Assembly (NCBI GenBank): GCA_037447655.1
Contig: JBBHKE010001764.1
Coordinates: 432,737-496,736 of the forward strand
DNA: 64,000 bases
Source: Zygnema cylindricum
Taxonomy: Eukaryota > Streptophyta > Zygnematophyceae > Zygnematales > Zygnemataceae
Reading direction: 5' to 3'
The notes beneath the pieces are model-generated. The model saw only the letters and a list, made by a program, of their open reading frames with translations. It had not been told where the DNA came from and searched no databases. Each line of letters begins with the position of its first letter. The stretch's first letter is position 1. Position numbers and translations under genes: made by a program. Below are positions 37,401 through 48,670 of this stretch, piece after piece.

Positions 37401-40400
37401 ATATTTTGGAGAACTTCTTCGAAACGCCACACTCTTACTCGGGGCCAATCGATGGAGAGTAAATGTTCATACAGAGGGGGGAGAAAACCCAATTAAAACC
37501 GAAACTTATGTATCTGAAAGTATTGTGGTTTCCGGGGAATTTCAAATAAACTTTTCTGAGGGAGGAGAGAATCAAGGTGGTAGTGGGTCCATGTTTGAAT
37601 CAGCTTCCAATTTGGGTGATTTCAATGACAGGGATAGAGAACAAAAAGAAAGGCAATTTGTTCAGGCAAAATTGGGAGTATGGGAAGAGATAGGGAGAGG
37701 AAATCTCGAATACTACAAACGGGTGGAGGATAGGGATTTCAAATACGACGGAGAAATCAGAGAGCAAACAAGAGGTGAGGTTGTAGAGATTAAGGAGAGT
37801 AAGGAAAGTGGAGATGACAATTTTCAAGGCACCAATCCTAGTGGGAAACTTTTGGAGATAAATGAACTTTTATCTTTTGAGAACCAGTTGCCAGGGAGTG
37901 ATGGAGAAAATGAAACTGTGATAACACAAAGTATGGAAAGGGAACCTGAAAACGAGCCGGTTTCGATGAAGGCCGAGTATTTTGAAAGAATTGCTCGATT
38001 TGTTGAATCTTTTGATGTGGGTAAAGAACTATGGTTAGTTTTTGTCAACGAGGGAGTTTCTCTCTCCTCATTGTTGTATAGTACAGAGGAGGGAGAGCCT
38101 GGCCAGGGAGGATATCAGGTGGTAAAGCCTTCTGAATTTTGGAGTTTTTTACGGACAACAAATTCAGGAAAATTGGCTTTAAAAAGTATTATGCGACAGC
38201 TGGTGAGCATTGGATTTTTTAGTTTTGTCTTTCAGTTTTGTGAAATTTTCAAGGTTGCAAAGTTTCAAGGTTTGTCATCGTTGAAAGTTTTTGTTTCTCA
38301 TGGTTCTAGCACTCGTTTTTTTCTTGTTGAATGTTTTTTTTTGCGGGCAGATGGAGAGTTTGTTGGTCTGCCATTCACACAATATAACTCACCGGGACGT
38401 CAAACCAGGTTCATTTTCCTCCATTTCTGACTGTTTTGGTAATTGTTAATTTATTTTGAGGATGATTTGTATTCTAAGTTTAATGACGATTTATGTGTTT
38501 ACACTTTCTGTCGCTTGATAATTCTGTCTCATTTTTTTTTAAACAAGGAGTAAAAACGGCTAGCGAGTCGTTGGTGTGTTTCTATATATTTTTTGCATAG
38601 ATTGTCAGAAATCAGGAGTCAACTGAAATTGTGCAACTGATCTCATGATGGTAATTAATTTTGAAAGAACGTTTGTTTGTTGTATTATTGAGGTGGTAGT
38701 TTCAAAGTGCGGAAAAAGAGTGGTCATATCTTATGTTTTTAATTTGAGATTTTTTAGTTGAATCTGAGGTTTCTTAGTTTAATTTGAACCTTACTCACTG
38801 GGATGTGAATTGAACACGTCTTCGATGACCTCTTTATCCAAAGTTAAGCACTTGGCTGAGATTGTGGTCAAATTGCTATGTATAATTATTCGATTATTTC
38901 GTTCCATTCTGAGATTTTTAAACTTAATCTGGAATTTCGTATGGGAAGTGAATGTGTGGTTGGACAGAAAATATGATCATAAAAACTACGTGGAAGAGCA
39001 AAAGGTCTTCTCCTCCATCAGATACACAACCAGCATCTGGGACAGATGTTAAAATGTAATAAACATCCATCTAATACCATTTATGTTACTATTGATGGAG
39101 AGTCATTGTACTACACCGTGTACCATTATTTTAGTAGAGGATTAAGCAATTATGCCGAAAAAGGACGAGTTAGAATCATGTTGTTGTTGATATCATTCAT
39201 TTTTATTGATGTTATACAATGTTCAATAATCCAAAAACACTGGCACAGAATAAGTAGTATTAACTCTAGTAGCGATTTATTTGTGTACCAATCTTCTCAT
39301 TAATGTGTTCTCTTCCTGCCCTCTCCCTCTCCCTCCTCTCCCTACCCGCGTCCCTCTCCTTTCTCTCCCTCTGTGCAGGAAACTGGCAGATTTTGGGAGT
39401 GCTGTGGACTCTTTTTCGTTGGCTCATCTCTATGGACCCCACGGTCCCTCGAGGCATGTTTTTGAACCCATATCATTTAAAAAACAACTTAGAATTGTCC
39501 CCAATGTTGTTTATATTTGTCTATGTTCGTTTATGTTTGTTTATGACTGTTTATGGTTGTCTATGTTTGTTTGTGTTTGTTTATATTTGTTTATATTCGT
39601 TTAATTGTCCTTGAAATAGATTAGAACTGCATAAACCATCAATATACCGCCTTGGTTTCAGCTTTTTTTTAGGTTTTTTTTTTTTTTTTTTTTTTTCGGG
39701 TTGTCTTTGCTGAGCTGCAAATTATGTCACAAGCTTGAATTTTGATATATTTCTCACTTATAATGAAGCTGAAACGAAAACCTTGAATAGTTGTCATCGA
39801 AGTGAACAAACTCTTGTTATTTTGTAACTCCACAGCTGAGTTTGAAAAAAGTTATTCGCTTTGATGCGGAGTCATTTTAATCATTAGGTCAACAGAGAGA
39901 CAACTGGATAGCCCTAAATAACTGAACTTAACCATATTTTTGTGTTAATATTTTTCTTTGGGTGTGTGTGAGATGTTAAATTGGTAGTTTCACAGATTTT
40001 TGAAATCAACAGTTTCCGGCTGTTGATTCAAAAAATAGAATCAACGGTTTTTTGTGTTAACATTTTTTTGTATGTGTGTTTTGGTATTTCGACAGGGCTG
40101 AACTTACGGAGTTTTATTCTCCTCCGGAGGTTCTTCTCGGCAAAGCTCGGCCCACATTACCCTTTTTTTTTTCAAAAGGGTATTCTTTTTTTTTGGCTAC
40201 GGACAGGGGAGAGGGGGGAAGGGGAGAGGGGCGAGCGAAGAGGAGATTGGGGAAAGGGGAGATAGGAGAGGAGATTGAGGAGAGGGGAGAGATGAGAGAG
40301 GGGAGAGAGGGGAGGGGGGCGGGGAGAGGGGGATTGTCATTAAATGGATGGTACGATATCAGAGTAAAAGAATCATTAGTATTGATGCAGAATAAAAATA

Positions 40401-43400
40401 GATAATTTTGCGGACAGGATGATGGACTGGATGATGGTGATGCCGTTGTTGCTAATATCATCAGCGTAGTATATATTTTTAATTGGACTGGTTGTAAGTC
40501 TTATCCACTTTACTTCGAGTGAACAATTGGATTGTTAGTTCACAATGTCTAATATAATGTGGATTCGCTTAAATAAAGATGTGAGTGATGAAATCCGAGC
40601 CTGTAGTATTCTTCTATTCGGGCACAAATGCGCATGCAAAAATAACTTAAAGCGTTCGTTTGCCACACCAATTAATGTATGCTTATTTGCAGAAACCGAC
40701 TTTTGATGGTAGTAGATGTAAATTTTTGACCTTTATGGTTTATGGTGTAATTTTTCTCCATTTTTTCAGGTATGATATATGGAGTTCTGGAGTGGTTTTT
40801 TTGGAACTTATTCTTGGAACACCACATGTTTGGGCCCTTAGTAGTCGCACTCAAGCACTTTTGGAACGTCGACTCTATGGGTGGGATGATTCAGCCAAGG
40901 ATACTGCCTACTTGTATGTTTCTCTTACCTTCACTTTTTGACTTACGTTTTTTTCTTACCGTCAATCCTTGAAAATTATGCTTTTCTTACTGTCAAGTTT
41001 TTGAATCAAAGGAGATTTGCTGTTGGATGAGCTGAATTAGCTGAATCGGTTCTGATCAAGTTGTAGAAATGACTCTGTTCGTAGTTCTTCTGACAGTAGC
41101 TATGTGCAGATTTATATTCGAGCAACTTGATTGCTTAGTCTTTCTTTGGTTGTGTATCAGATTATGTTAATGGTTTTTTTTTCTATGGATGTTAAATAGT
41201 TCAATCAATGAATTAAATTTTATTTAGTAGGAAGACACACAGGCACCTCGTGGAATAGAATAGGACACAGTACTAAAAGGCAGAAATTGAGGCCTGTTAT
41301 ATTTTTTTTCTTCAGATTTTGCTGAGTAAAATTGCATTAGAGCAAGGTTACATGAGTATGATGGCCACATTCTTCACAGTTTAGAACTATGGAGTGGTGG
41401 ACACTCTCGGTCCAAGAATGACCAGTAACCCACTCTAATTGGTGGTGGCTTTCTCTTTGTATGCAGATTACGAGCTTGGATGGAGCTTTGTATCCAGCCA
41501 GGGCATTCCGATCATTGGAGAGGAAACATGGACACATCGCAGTTTAAAGAAGGGGAAAATCCTTGGGTGAGAGCCTGAATATTAGTTGTCTGGAGTTTAC
41601 TATTTCACTTTTGATTTTTGTTTGTCTATAGCACATTCAATACATCTTCCCTACAATTTCTTCCACTGCATTTTTAAGCGTAAATACTATTCTCGGGAAT
41701 CTAGAGAGGAGACTGCTGCGGTTGATTATTGACTGTGACACTGTGTTGTCGTTCTGTATTATATCACATTCTTACTATGTCCATGACTATATCCATGTGT
41801 TATTAAGTTTATTTATTTATGTTACTGTGTTATATCGTCAGCTTTTTTACAATATAATTACTTGTATTTTCTCACGAAGTCAAATATTCGGCATATTTGT
41901 GTGCTTAAACCAGATACTTTCACCATTCCCAGAGCACAGGGTCCAGTTAGTAAGGCAGTCAATTGGTTTCACTGTTACAATTTTTTTTTTTTAAAAGGGA
42001 AATCATCTATAAATTTGGGATTTTGTTTCAGGAAAATGGCCTTCCAGCTCCGTGGGATTGTACAGAAGAAGCACTCATGCGCCGTATTCGCCAGCGAGAT
42101 CCTCTGGACCTTGGGTGAGTTTATCCACCGTACCTAATGTGGACGGACCAAGAATTTGGATGCTAAGTAGATGGATGAACTTCAATTAGATATGGCTGGA
42201 CTTCATAGTATTGTAATAGTATTGATTGGAAAATAGTGTGGTCAATGGCAAAAAGGGAGTTCGTGTGGACGCTCGGTCTCCACGCATTTGTGTCCAGATT
42301 CTCTGTGATTCACATTGGTAGTCCTTGGAAAACTGACACCTAATTTTGGTAAGTTCAACACTACACAAAGTGAGTTTCATGAAGGAGTGATTATTAATAT
42401 GACAGTAGAATCAATAATACTAGACTTGGGTTACATGACATAGCGAGATTCTGTCCGCTGCTTTATTTATTGTTGACAGTTATTAACTCTATTTCGTGAT
42501 TTTGGGCCAAAAAAAAACACTTCCGAATTTGTGTTATCAACTCCAGATGTAGGCACAGTGATGGAAGGAAGGGAATGAGGGTTTCCAGAGTCATTTTTCC
42601 TGAAAGTAGTCAATTGAAATCACTAAATTCTCTAAATGAACAAAAATATCATTTGCGTGTAGTGCTCTTCATAGGTGGACACATATATGGATATTCAATT
42701 TTGAAAATATCCATCAATTGGAGTTTGCTATTGCTTCATTTACAGAGGAAAATGACCCACGTTCAAAAGAAATGGGAATTCCATGGGCTTAGTTTTTCAC
42801 TCTTAATTTTGTCGCGACTGCATTCAACACCGGCGACCATTACACTACAAACAAATTAATTTGTAACGGTTTATATAAATGTTTGTTATTTGTGGTCTTC
42901 AAAAATTGATCACGGGCCAATTCTGGTGATAATGTTTTTCTCTTTTTTCCTTACTCCAGAATGCCGGATATTTGGGCGCTCCGTTTTCTGCGACGACTTT
43001 TGCAATGGTATTCGGTGAGGAATAAATTACAACGGTCCATTTCCCTTCTCTAGATGAGTCAAAAGTTTAATTTGAGGATGTTTATGGTACACGGTTCTGG
43101 CTTTCCAAGCATAAGGGGTTTAAACTCACTGCTTTCAAATGTTACATGCTTTCAATTATGTTACAATGTATAATATGAGAAAATTTATCATTACAATTAC
43201 CAGATAAAGCTGCTTTTACCAGCTGAAAAAAGAAAAGACTCAAAAAAAATTGAGGCTTCCTTAGGCTTTAGCTTTTTGTAGGACTTCTTTATCTTTTTGT
43301 CTAAGCTTTCCCCGCCTACTGATTAGTCACGTAATGTGCATAAAGACAGTATGTGAAAGCCCTGTGACTGGACACTACATACATTATACTATTACCTAGT

Positions 43401-44777
43401 GTTGGGTATCGGGTAGTTTCATATCGCGATAATTTCGATATTCGATATATCGAATATCGATCGAGCAGACTCCTCGATATATCGTACCGGGACCAACATA
43501 AACTATCGCGATATATATCGCAAAAATTACGTGTCCGTACAGCTAGAGTACGGATAACTGTACGGAAAATCATACGGAGAATCGTACGGATATTTACCCC
43601 CCCCCCCCCACTGAGGGGGGGGGGGGGGGGGAACCTTTTTTTAAAAAAAATTTTAAAATTTTTTTTTTCGATATATTGTCGATACGATATATCGGCGATA
43701 TATCGGAAAAATATCGCGATATTTCGATAATCGATATATCGAAGCGATATATCGATTATCGGGTACCTAAAATTCGGTACATATCGAATATCGGCAAGTG
43801 GTCCTCGATACCCAACACTACTATTACCTCTATTAGAGTTCCTGTTTTTTCGCTCAGCGTACTCATCTTTCTCCCATACATGGGTTTTCCATCAAAATTT
43901 TGTGATGGAATGGTAGATTTTTTACATCTGATTTATCACTTTTGAACAAAAATCGGATATGTCTACACGGAGGAAAAGAGAATGAGAATCCGAAAAAAAC
44001 ATTAAACTCACCCTACACTGTAATAGTTAACCAGGTAGTGTGGATCCCGGATATTTCAATTTCTTTGTTGACCTTTTGTTGTTGGATATATCCTCGGTAT
44101 GGGGGACAGGCTGATCGATTATTTCCTGAGAAGGCTCTCCAGCATGCATATTTACGTAACGATGGTCGTCAAGGTATGTTCTTAAGCCCATGATTAATGG
44201 ATGAAAAATAAACAAACACACAAACTGTTAAACAAACTGGAAAGCGGTCACTGCTTCCTAAGAGAAAACACTCTATGGCTGATAGAGTTTGATTTTTTTT
44301 TCGCCTCTCAAAACTTGTGATTCTTTATGCACAATTGTCAAATTATTGTTTAAGAGTAAGTCAATTGCTCTTTATTTTCTGATCGCATATTCTGATGCAA
44401 AATCCAGTGAAGTATGCACGAAAAAAAGAGACGAAGAAGAGCTTGCTAGTTGATCTTGGTTTTTCCACAGGATAAAAAGTTTTTTGTCCTCTTATTGCAC
44501 AGAGAGGCAAGTAGAGAAGTGATAATTAAAAAGACAGGTTTACTTACAAAAGGTCATCGCTAATTTTCACCCCATTCCAGCATTTATTGGAAAAATACTG
44601 TCTTCTCATGTCAAACTTTTAATTGTTTTTGGTTCAGACGGCTATAAATGCCCTTTTTGTGAAGAGGAGTTTGAATTTGTAGACGAATGTGAGCACCATC
44701 TTCATGCATTTCACAATCATTCCGAGTATTCAAAATCCAAACAAAATGATACTCGTTCTCTTCAAACGTGTATATAG
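30133..44777 (+). CDS. PP2C phosphatase-protein kinase fusion with C2H2 finger
   Basis: A single protein with a Mg/Mn-dependent Ser/Thr phosphatase and a Ser/Thr-type kinase, of the plant family that includes Arabidopsis At3g63340 (recalled, not searched). Exons: 30133-30786, 32441-32642, 33221-34419, 35178-35619, 36058-36268, 36803-37034, 37363-38202, 38351-38408, 38968-39055, 39379-39453, 40096-40179, 40770-40913, 41467-41566, 42032-42114, 42960-43014, 44110-44173, 44638-44777. All 16 junctions keep frame, total 4671 nt (1556 residues). The N-terminus is hydrophobic, possibly a signal or anchor. Sites: PP2C EDR 66-68, DGH 113-115, SDG near 414, DN near 535; kinase Lys 977, HRD 1274-1276, DFG 1313-1315, PPE 1343-1345. 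The least certain part is around exons 2-3, where the family has more sequence and a small exon may be missing. The intron at 39454 starts with GC. All catalytic residues I can check are present. Confidence 0.88.
31646..31679. repeat. (AT)n microsatellite
   Basis: Two AT runs separated by a single ATGT step, inside intron 1 of the PP2C-kinase gene. Confidence 0.9.
34792..34992. repeat. Degenerate hexamer array (GATGTT/GATGTC)
   Basis: About 200 bp built from GATGTT, GATATT and AATGTC units in intron 3 of the PP2C-kinase gene. Purines and pyrimidines alternate with a 6-bp beat. Confidence 0.75.
39114..39285. mobile_element. Degenerate Stowaway-like MITE in PP2C-kinase intron
   Basis: A 172-bp segment between TA dinucleotides. 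The left end CACCGTGTACCATTATTTTAG and the right end read inward, CACAAATAAATCGCTACTAG, are partial matches to the S family. It lies about 60 bp after exon 9. Assignment is tentative because the termini are decayed. Confidence 0.45.
39507..39604. repeat. GTTTATGTTT-type minisatellite
   Basis: Tandem 8- to 10-bp units near GTTTATGTTT in the GC-AG intron following exon 10 of the PP2C-kinase gene. Confidence 0.75.
43397..43820. mobile_element. hAT-like MITE in intron 15 of PP2C-kinase gene
   Basis: 424 bp with 15-bp inverted ends TAGTGTTGGGTATCG and a perfect 8-bp target duplication CTATTACC (43389-43396 and 43821-43828). YAGTG-type termini plus 8-bp duplications fit hAT. The interior consists largely of CGATATATCG-type palindromes around a C-run/G-run hairpin at about 43596-43631. 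No coding capacity. Confidence 0.88.
44638..44777 (+). other. C-terminal C2H2 zinc finger (exon 17)
   Basis: The last exon encodes YKCPFCEEEF, then a helix-like stretch ending HHLHAFH. The pattern is C-x2-C-x12-H-x4-H (C1515, C1518, H1531, H1536), followed by a short polar tail and stop. The acceptor GGTTCAG and a phase-1 join to exon 16 support inclusion in the gene. The ligand (nucleic acid, protein or ubiquitin) cannot be told. Confidence 0.75.
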
Positions 44778-45848
44778 GATGTCAGTTTCTGCTTTAGTTT
44801 TCATAGATTAGATTCTGTAACTAGATTTATAATTAGAGTTTAGAACAGTCTCATCATTAATGCAAGGAACCCTTCTTCAGCAGGTTCCTGCCAGTGAAAT
44901 GTGCAGTATGTTTTTTAATTCCAAGAATTTGAGTATAAACTATTTGTGAAGGACGTCGAAATATAAAAATACTAAAGTCGTCTCTTTTCAAGCTTGTGCT
45001 ACGCGGGTGATTATTTTTCGGGTAGTGAAATTGGTATAATAGTGGTTGCTAATTTTAACCGCTGTTCTTAACTCCTAGCAACAGCATTTCCCATGTTAGT
45101 TTTTGGATTAAAAGGTAATGAAAAAACCAAAAAAAACTACACCCCAGTGCTCAAGTGTCAAAGAACCTGTCTTCACTTCCTTAAAAATCCCTAAAAAACC
45201 CTGGAACCCTTGAAAAAATGTGAGGACAAGTGGACATGCGTTTGTTTTGGGATGATTCATCTTTGCCACGGATTTGTATTGCAACTATTTATTCACCTGC
45301 GTCTCTGACCTGCTTGAAAGAATTTTAATGAGCAGTTGTAACTGTTAAACCTGTTGTGTGTGCTGACTAGTCTTAATAATAAAAACAATGAACAAATTAT
45401 AATTTAAGCTTTTTTGGTTTTAGTGAGAGCAACAAGAGATATGTTGCAGACTGTCTTTGTGATATTTTCATTGCTGGCAAAACAAGAACGTTGAACATTT
45501 TTTTTTCGTTTCCTGAAGTGCAGCCTTGTCGAATAATAGTCTCTTATTTTTTTTGTGTATCAAAACTATTATAGACAACAATTTGAACTTACGTTGGTTA
45601 ACTCTAGTTCAGAAGTAGTAGGATCCAAAATCTGACAGATCTCTAGTGGATTTCTGGCTAATTAAGTTTTTGTTGTGACGTATCAAATACGATACGTCCC
45701 TCGATGTCACTCGTCGTCGATATGATATCCTCTGTGCTCAAATTTATCTATTCTTAGGTTATTGCGTGTTCTCTCATCTCTAACAAAATAACAACAAATC
45801 TCTCTTGGCTAAGTTAAAGAATCAAAAAAATAATTTTAAGTCTAAACT
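44778..45848. other. Spacer between convergent genes
   Basis: Starts with the 3' UTR of the PP2C-kinase gene. I see no exon, RNA gene or element ends here. Confidence 0.5.
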
Positions 45849-46070
45849 TCAGCAGCCATCCGGTCCTTGACAAGGCGATTGCTCCATGCCATTGCCTGGT
45901 GCGGATTTTACAAGGATTGTGTATAAGAAGATACCTATGCTACAAATGCAGGCTACCGCGAGGATAATCGCGAGTACACCGGCATACATGCACAGCTGTC
46001 GAACACGCATGAGCCGTACGTCTGTGGCTGGTATGCCTCCAGAGGACTGGCTGTATCTGCGGGTTGGAAC
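45849..46070 (-). CDS. Terminal exon with transmembrane tail, unrecognised gene
   Basis: Reads from a CCACCCAG acceptor (first coding base 46070) to TGA at 45849, 73 residues. A polar start (VPTRRYSQSSGGIPATD) is followed by RLMRVRQLCMYAG and a single hydrophobic span of about 22 residues (VLAIILAVACICSIGIFLYTIL), then a short hydrophilic tail. A basic stretch before the span suggests a cytosolic N-side. Other possible exons lie upstream on the same strand: one ending PAKNFFLIPDPVQ at donor 46587, an open stretch with acceptor at 46945, and 47659-47439 with a CAG|GTAAGT donor. I could not connect these in frame, so gene structure and family are unknown. Confidence 0.4.
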   Translation of the reverse strand, partial: VPTRRYSQSSGGIPATDVRLMRVRQLCMYAGVLAIILAVACICSIGIFLYTILVKSAPGNGMEQSPCQGPDGC

Positions 46071-47438
46071 CTGGGTGGCCTATCCATAGTAACAATTTCA
46101 CATTGAACAGATAAAACAGATAACTGATAGAAAAGTAAGGCACATGAAGAAAACGTCTTATAAGCATTTATGCATACATCAGAGCCCATTTGGCAAGAGG
46201 GTAAAAAATTGAGCAGATTAAAAATAGATTACAGTCATACAGCTAAAATGGATATATGAATAGCTTTTCTTGTTTAGTTTTTAGTTTTTTTATCCTCGGA
46301 GTTGGTTGGATAGCTTTGAATAATCTGAGGAGGGATTCCTAAGCTATGTGCGGCAAATTACAACCCTATGTGCATACGTACATGACAAATTTAACCGTGA
46401 ACCACGCACTCGAGTGTCCATATAAAATATTAAAAATCTTCCTTTATAGACTGGGTCATATAGGAGATATGCTTTAACACAAGGCCAAAGAAGACACCCA
46501 TAGTTTTTTGTTATTTACATGTTTGCTTGCCACCACAACCATGCAACTGAGCTGGCAAACAACACAAGTTAAGTAGCAAAGGCTCACCTGAACAGGGTCA
46601 GGAATCAAAAAAAAGTTCTTCGCCGGTTTTCTGCGCCAATATTCAGACCATGTATTGCATTAAAGGACGTTTTAGGCAACCGATGAGTTGTGCTTCATAA
46701 AAGTAGTAGAATTGTCCCCCTTCATGGATAAATGGATCTTTTGCAAACTCATCAACTGGACATAAAGCATTGACACAGGACAACAATAAAAAAATAGTTT
46801 GCGATTGATATCCCAGTAAAATGCAGTGCATGAGGCTATAGTCAAACACATTGGAAATTGCGAACATCACATAAACATTTCCGTGAGATACAAAATGGAT
46901 AACTGCTAAACACTCTGGATACTCTTCTTCATCAATGTTGTGAACCTACAAGCATATCTCGCAAATGTTGCTTTTTCGAGTTGTAAACCATCGTAGTATA
47001 CAGGATCGATGCACGTATTTCATCTCGCCTTTGCATTCACATCCCAACGGCTCCAAACGTTCATGTCCCCTTTCTTGACATACTCTGCGATCCAACACGG
47101 TAGACAAAAATACATTTCCAGCTAATATTGGCTATTATCATATTACTATTTTCATGCCATAGTTTTAAATCTGACAGTGTTCTATTGATTCATACTTAAC
47201 AATCTCATAAATCGTATCAGCTGACTGAAGTTCTTCCCTGGGGCCTTCAAACATGCGTAACAAAGTCTCATTTCCTGTCTTAAACCCTAAACCTTTTCCT
47301 TCCTACCTGCTGCAACCTTGTGGAAGGAAGACACTATTTCCAGCTATAAGATTCCTATTACCTGTATTCCCCTGGCAGCTTCCCTTCCAATCAATCAAAA
47401 CCTGTTGAAAAAAACTTATTATTTATGGATTGACTTAC

Positions 47439-47659
47439 CTGCAAGATCCTGAACTCGCATTACTTCCGAAGGATCGTGATGGATCAATAGCAATATTAAC
47501 TTGATCTCTCCATAATCCACTTCCTGACATCGTTCCCCTACCTTTCATAAGAATTAAGAGATCTGATCTTTCACTGGATCCTACCAGGAGCCGTTTCAGC
47601 CATCCGATTCTCCACGCGTCATCAGATAGGTTGCAGGGAAATGAACAGTACTTTATCAC
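47439..47659 (-). CDS. Possible exon of the same unrecognised gene
   Basis: An open minus-strand frame begins near 47659 and ends at a consensus donor (TTGCAG|GTAAGT, last exon base 47439). The ORF frame reads WRIGWLKRLLVGSS and SGLWRDQVNIAIDPSRSF. A second frame, entered through a TGTCAG acceptor, reads VDYGEIKLILLLIHHDPSEV and reaches the same donor, so the coding frame is unresolved. No family recognised. Confidence 0.3.
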
Positions 47660-47915
47660 ATTGGCTTACGAGTTACAACATTAGAAAAGAGATGCAAGTG
47701 CTGAAACGAGTCGCCGTGGATTAACCGCTCTTGTCGGTACGGCGTAAATTCCTGACAGGCGACTTTACGTCCGCCGTCAGCGGTCAGCCGTCAGTCAGTC
47801 TGCGACGGTCATCGGCGGGGCACGCAAGAAAACGGTCAAAGGGCAGTCTAGAAAAAAAAAAAAAGATTGCCGATCGGCGGCTAGATTGACGGCCGTCGAT
47901 TTTATTGATTGATTG

Positions 47916-48480
47916 CATAGTTCAAAAGTAGGTGAAAGTAGGCCCATACAATATGCCTATTGTACGCAAAACATACAATATGGCCTTAAGACCCATATTG
48001 TATTGGCCCCAAAATGAAAAAAAATAGTAACAGGGTTGGGTTGCACATCGATCGATAGAGAATTAAACGTCATGTCTAAATTTTGAAAAACATTCGGACA
48101 AATTTTTATTTTTCCGTGAGTTTTGAGGTATTTTTTATTTAAACCGTCAGATTTAGACGATCGGGCGGTCGATGATCAAAATAGCTATCTTAAAAGATCA
48201 CATGAAAAGCCCATAACACAACTTACGATAGGACTTACGTCGGCGTTTTTTTTTTTCCGGGTTTTTTTTCTCGCGGAATGTCATCCTACGCCGTGTCAGT
48301 TCGCTAAAATATTTCGTCCGGCGGCGTGCGCTGTGCTATGATGATACGTCAGATTCGTACGTGCGTACAAGAGTGTGCACAACGCACACACATACAGTAT
48401 GCCTACTCTGCGCGAGTTTTGTGCCAAGTTTTGTGCGCCTACCAAAGACCTACCATAAAAACGCCTACTTTTGAACTATG
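47916..48480. mobile_element. hAT-like element A
   Basis: 565 bp, bounded by CATAGTTCAAAAGTAGG and its exact reverse complement. Perfect 8-bp target duplication ATTGATTG (47908-47915 and 48481-48488). No transposase frame. Its interior holds a second short inverted pair near the ends (GCCCATACAATATGCC and CCCATATTGTATTGG). Confidence 0.92.
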
Positions 48481-48670
48481 ATTGATTGGCCCGCGGGATG
48501 CGTCGGAGAATTTTTTTTTGCCGTACGAACAAATTGCAACTTTTGGCGTACGAACAAATTGCCAAATCAATGAACACCATCATGATAATTTTAGTGTACC
48601 TCAAAGTTGTAACCTTTTGTATTTATTTTGGCGTTTTAATCTTTTCAACCCATGGGCAGGCGAATCCTAA

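Larger units (their letters stand above)
36803..44173 (+). other. Protein kinase half of the fusion protein (exons 6-16)
   Basis: Residues about 903-1511. The glycine loop reads ARGGFGEVW (first Gly replaced by Ala). Then come FILKRLL with the ATP lysine; a long Glu/Gly-rich insertion in the N-lobe with GLREKYFGELLRNA before it and LWLVFVNEGVSLSSLLY after it; ITHRDVKPEN; KLADFGSAVD; SPPEVLL; YDIWSSGVVFLELILGTPHV; and WALRFLRRLLQWYS. Very short exons (55-100 nt) encode the C-lobe. Confidence 0.9.

Noticed and set aside
40180-40405. Continuation of exon 11 through the purine-rich tract
   Set aside because: The frame stays open by low complexity only; ending the exon at 40179 restores the kinase motif order and the phase to exon 12.
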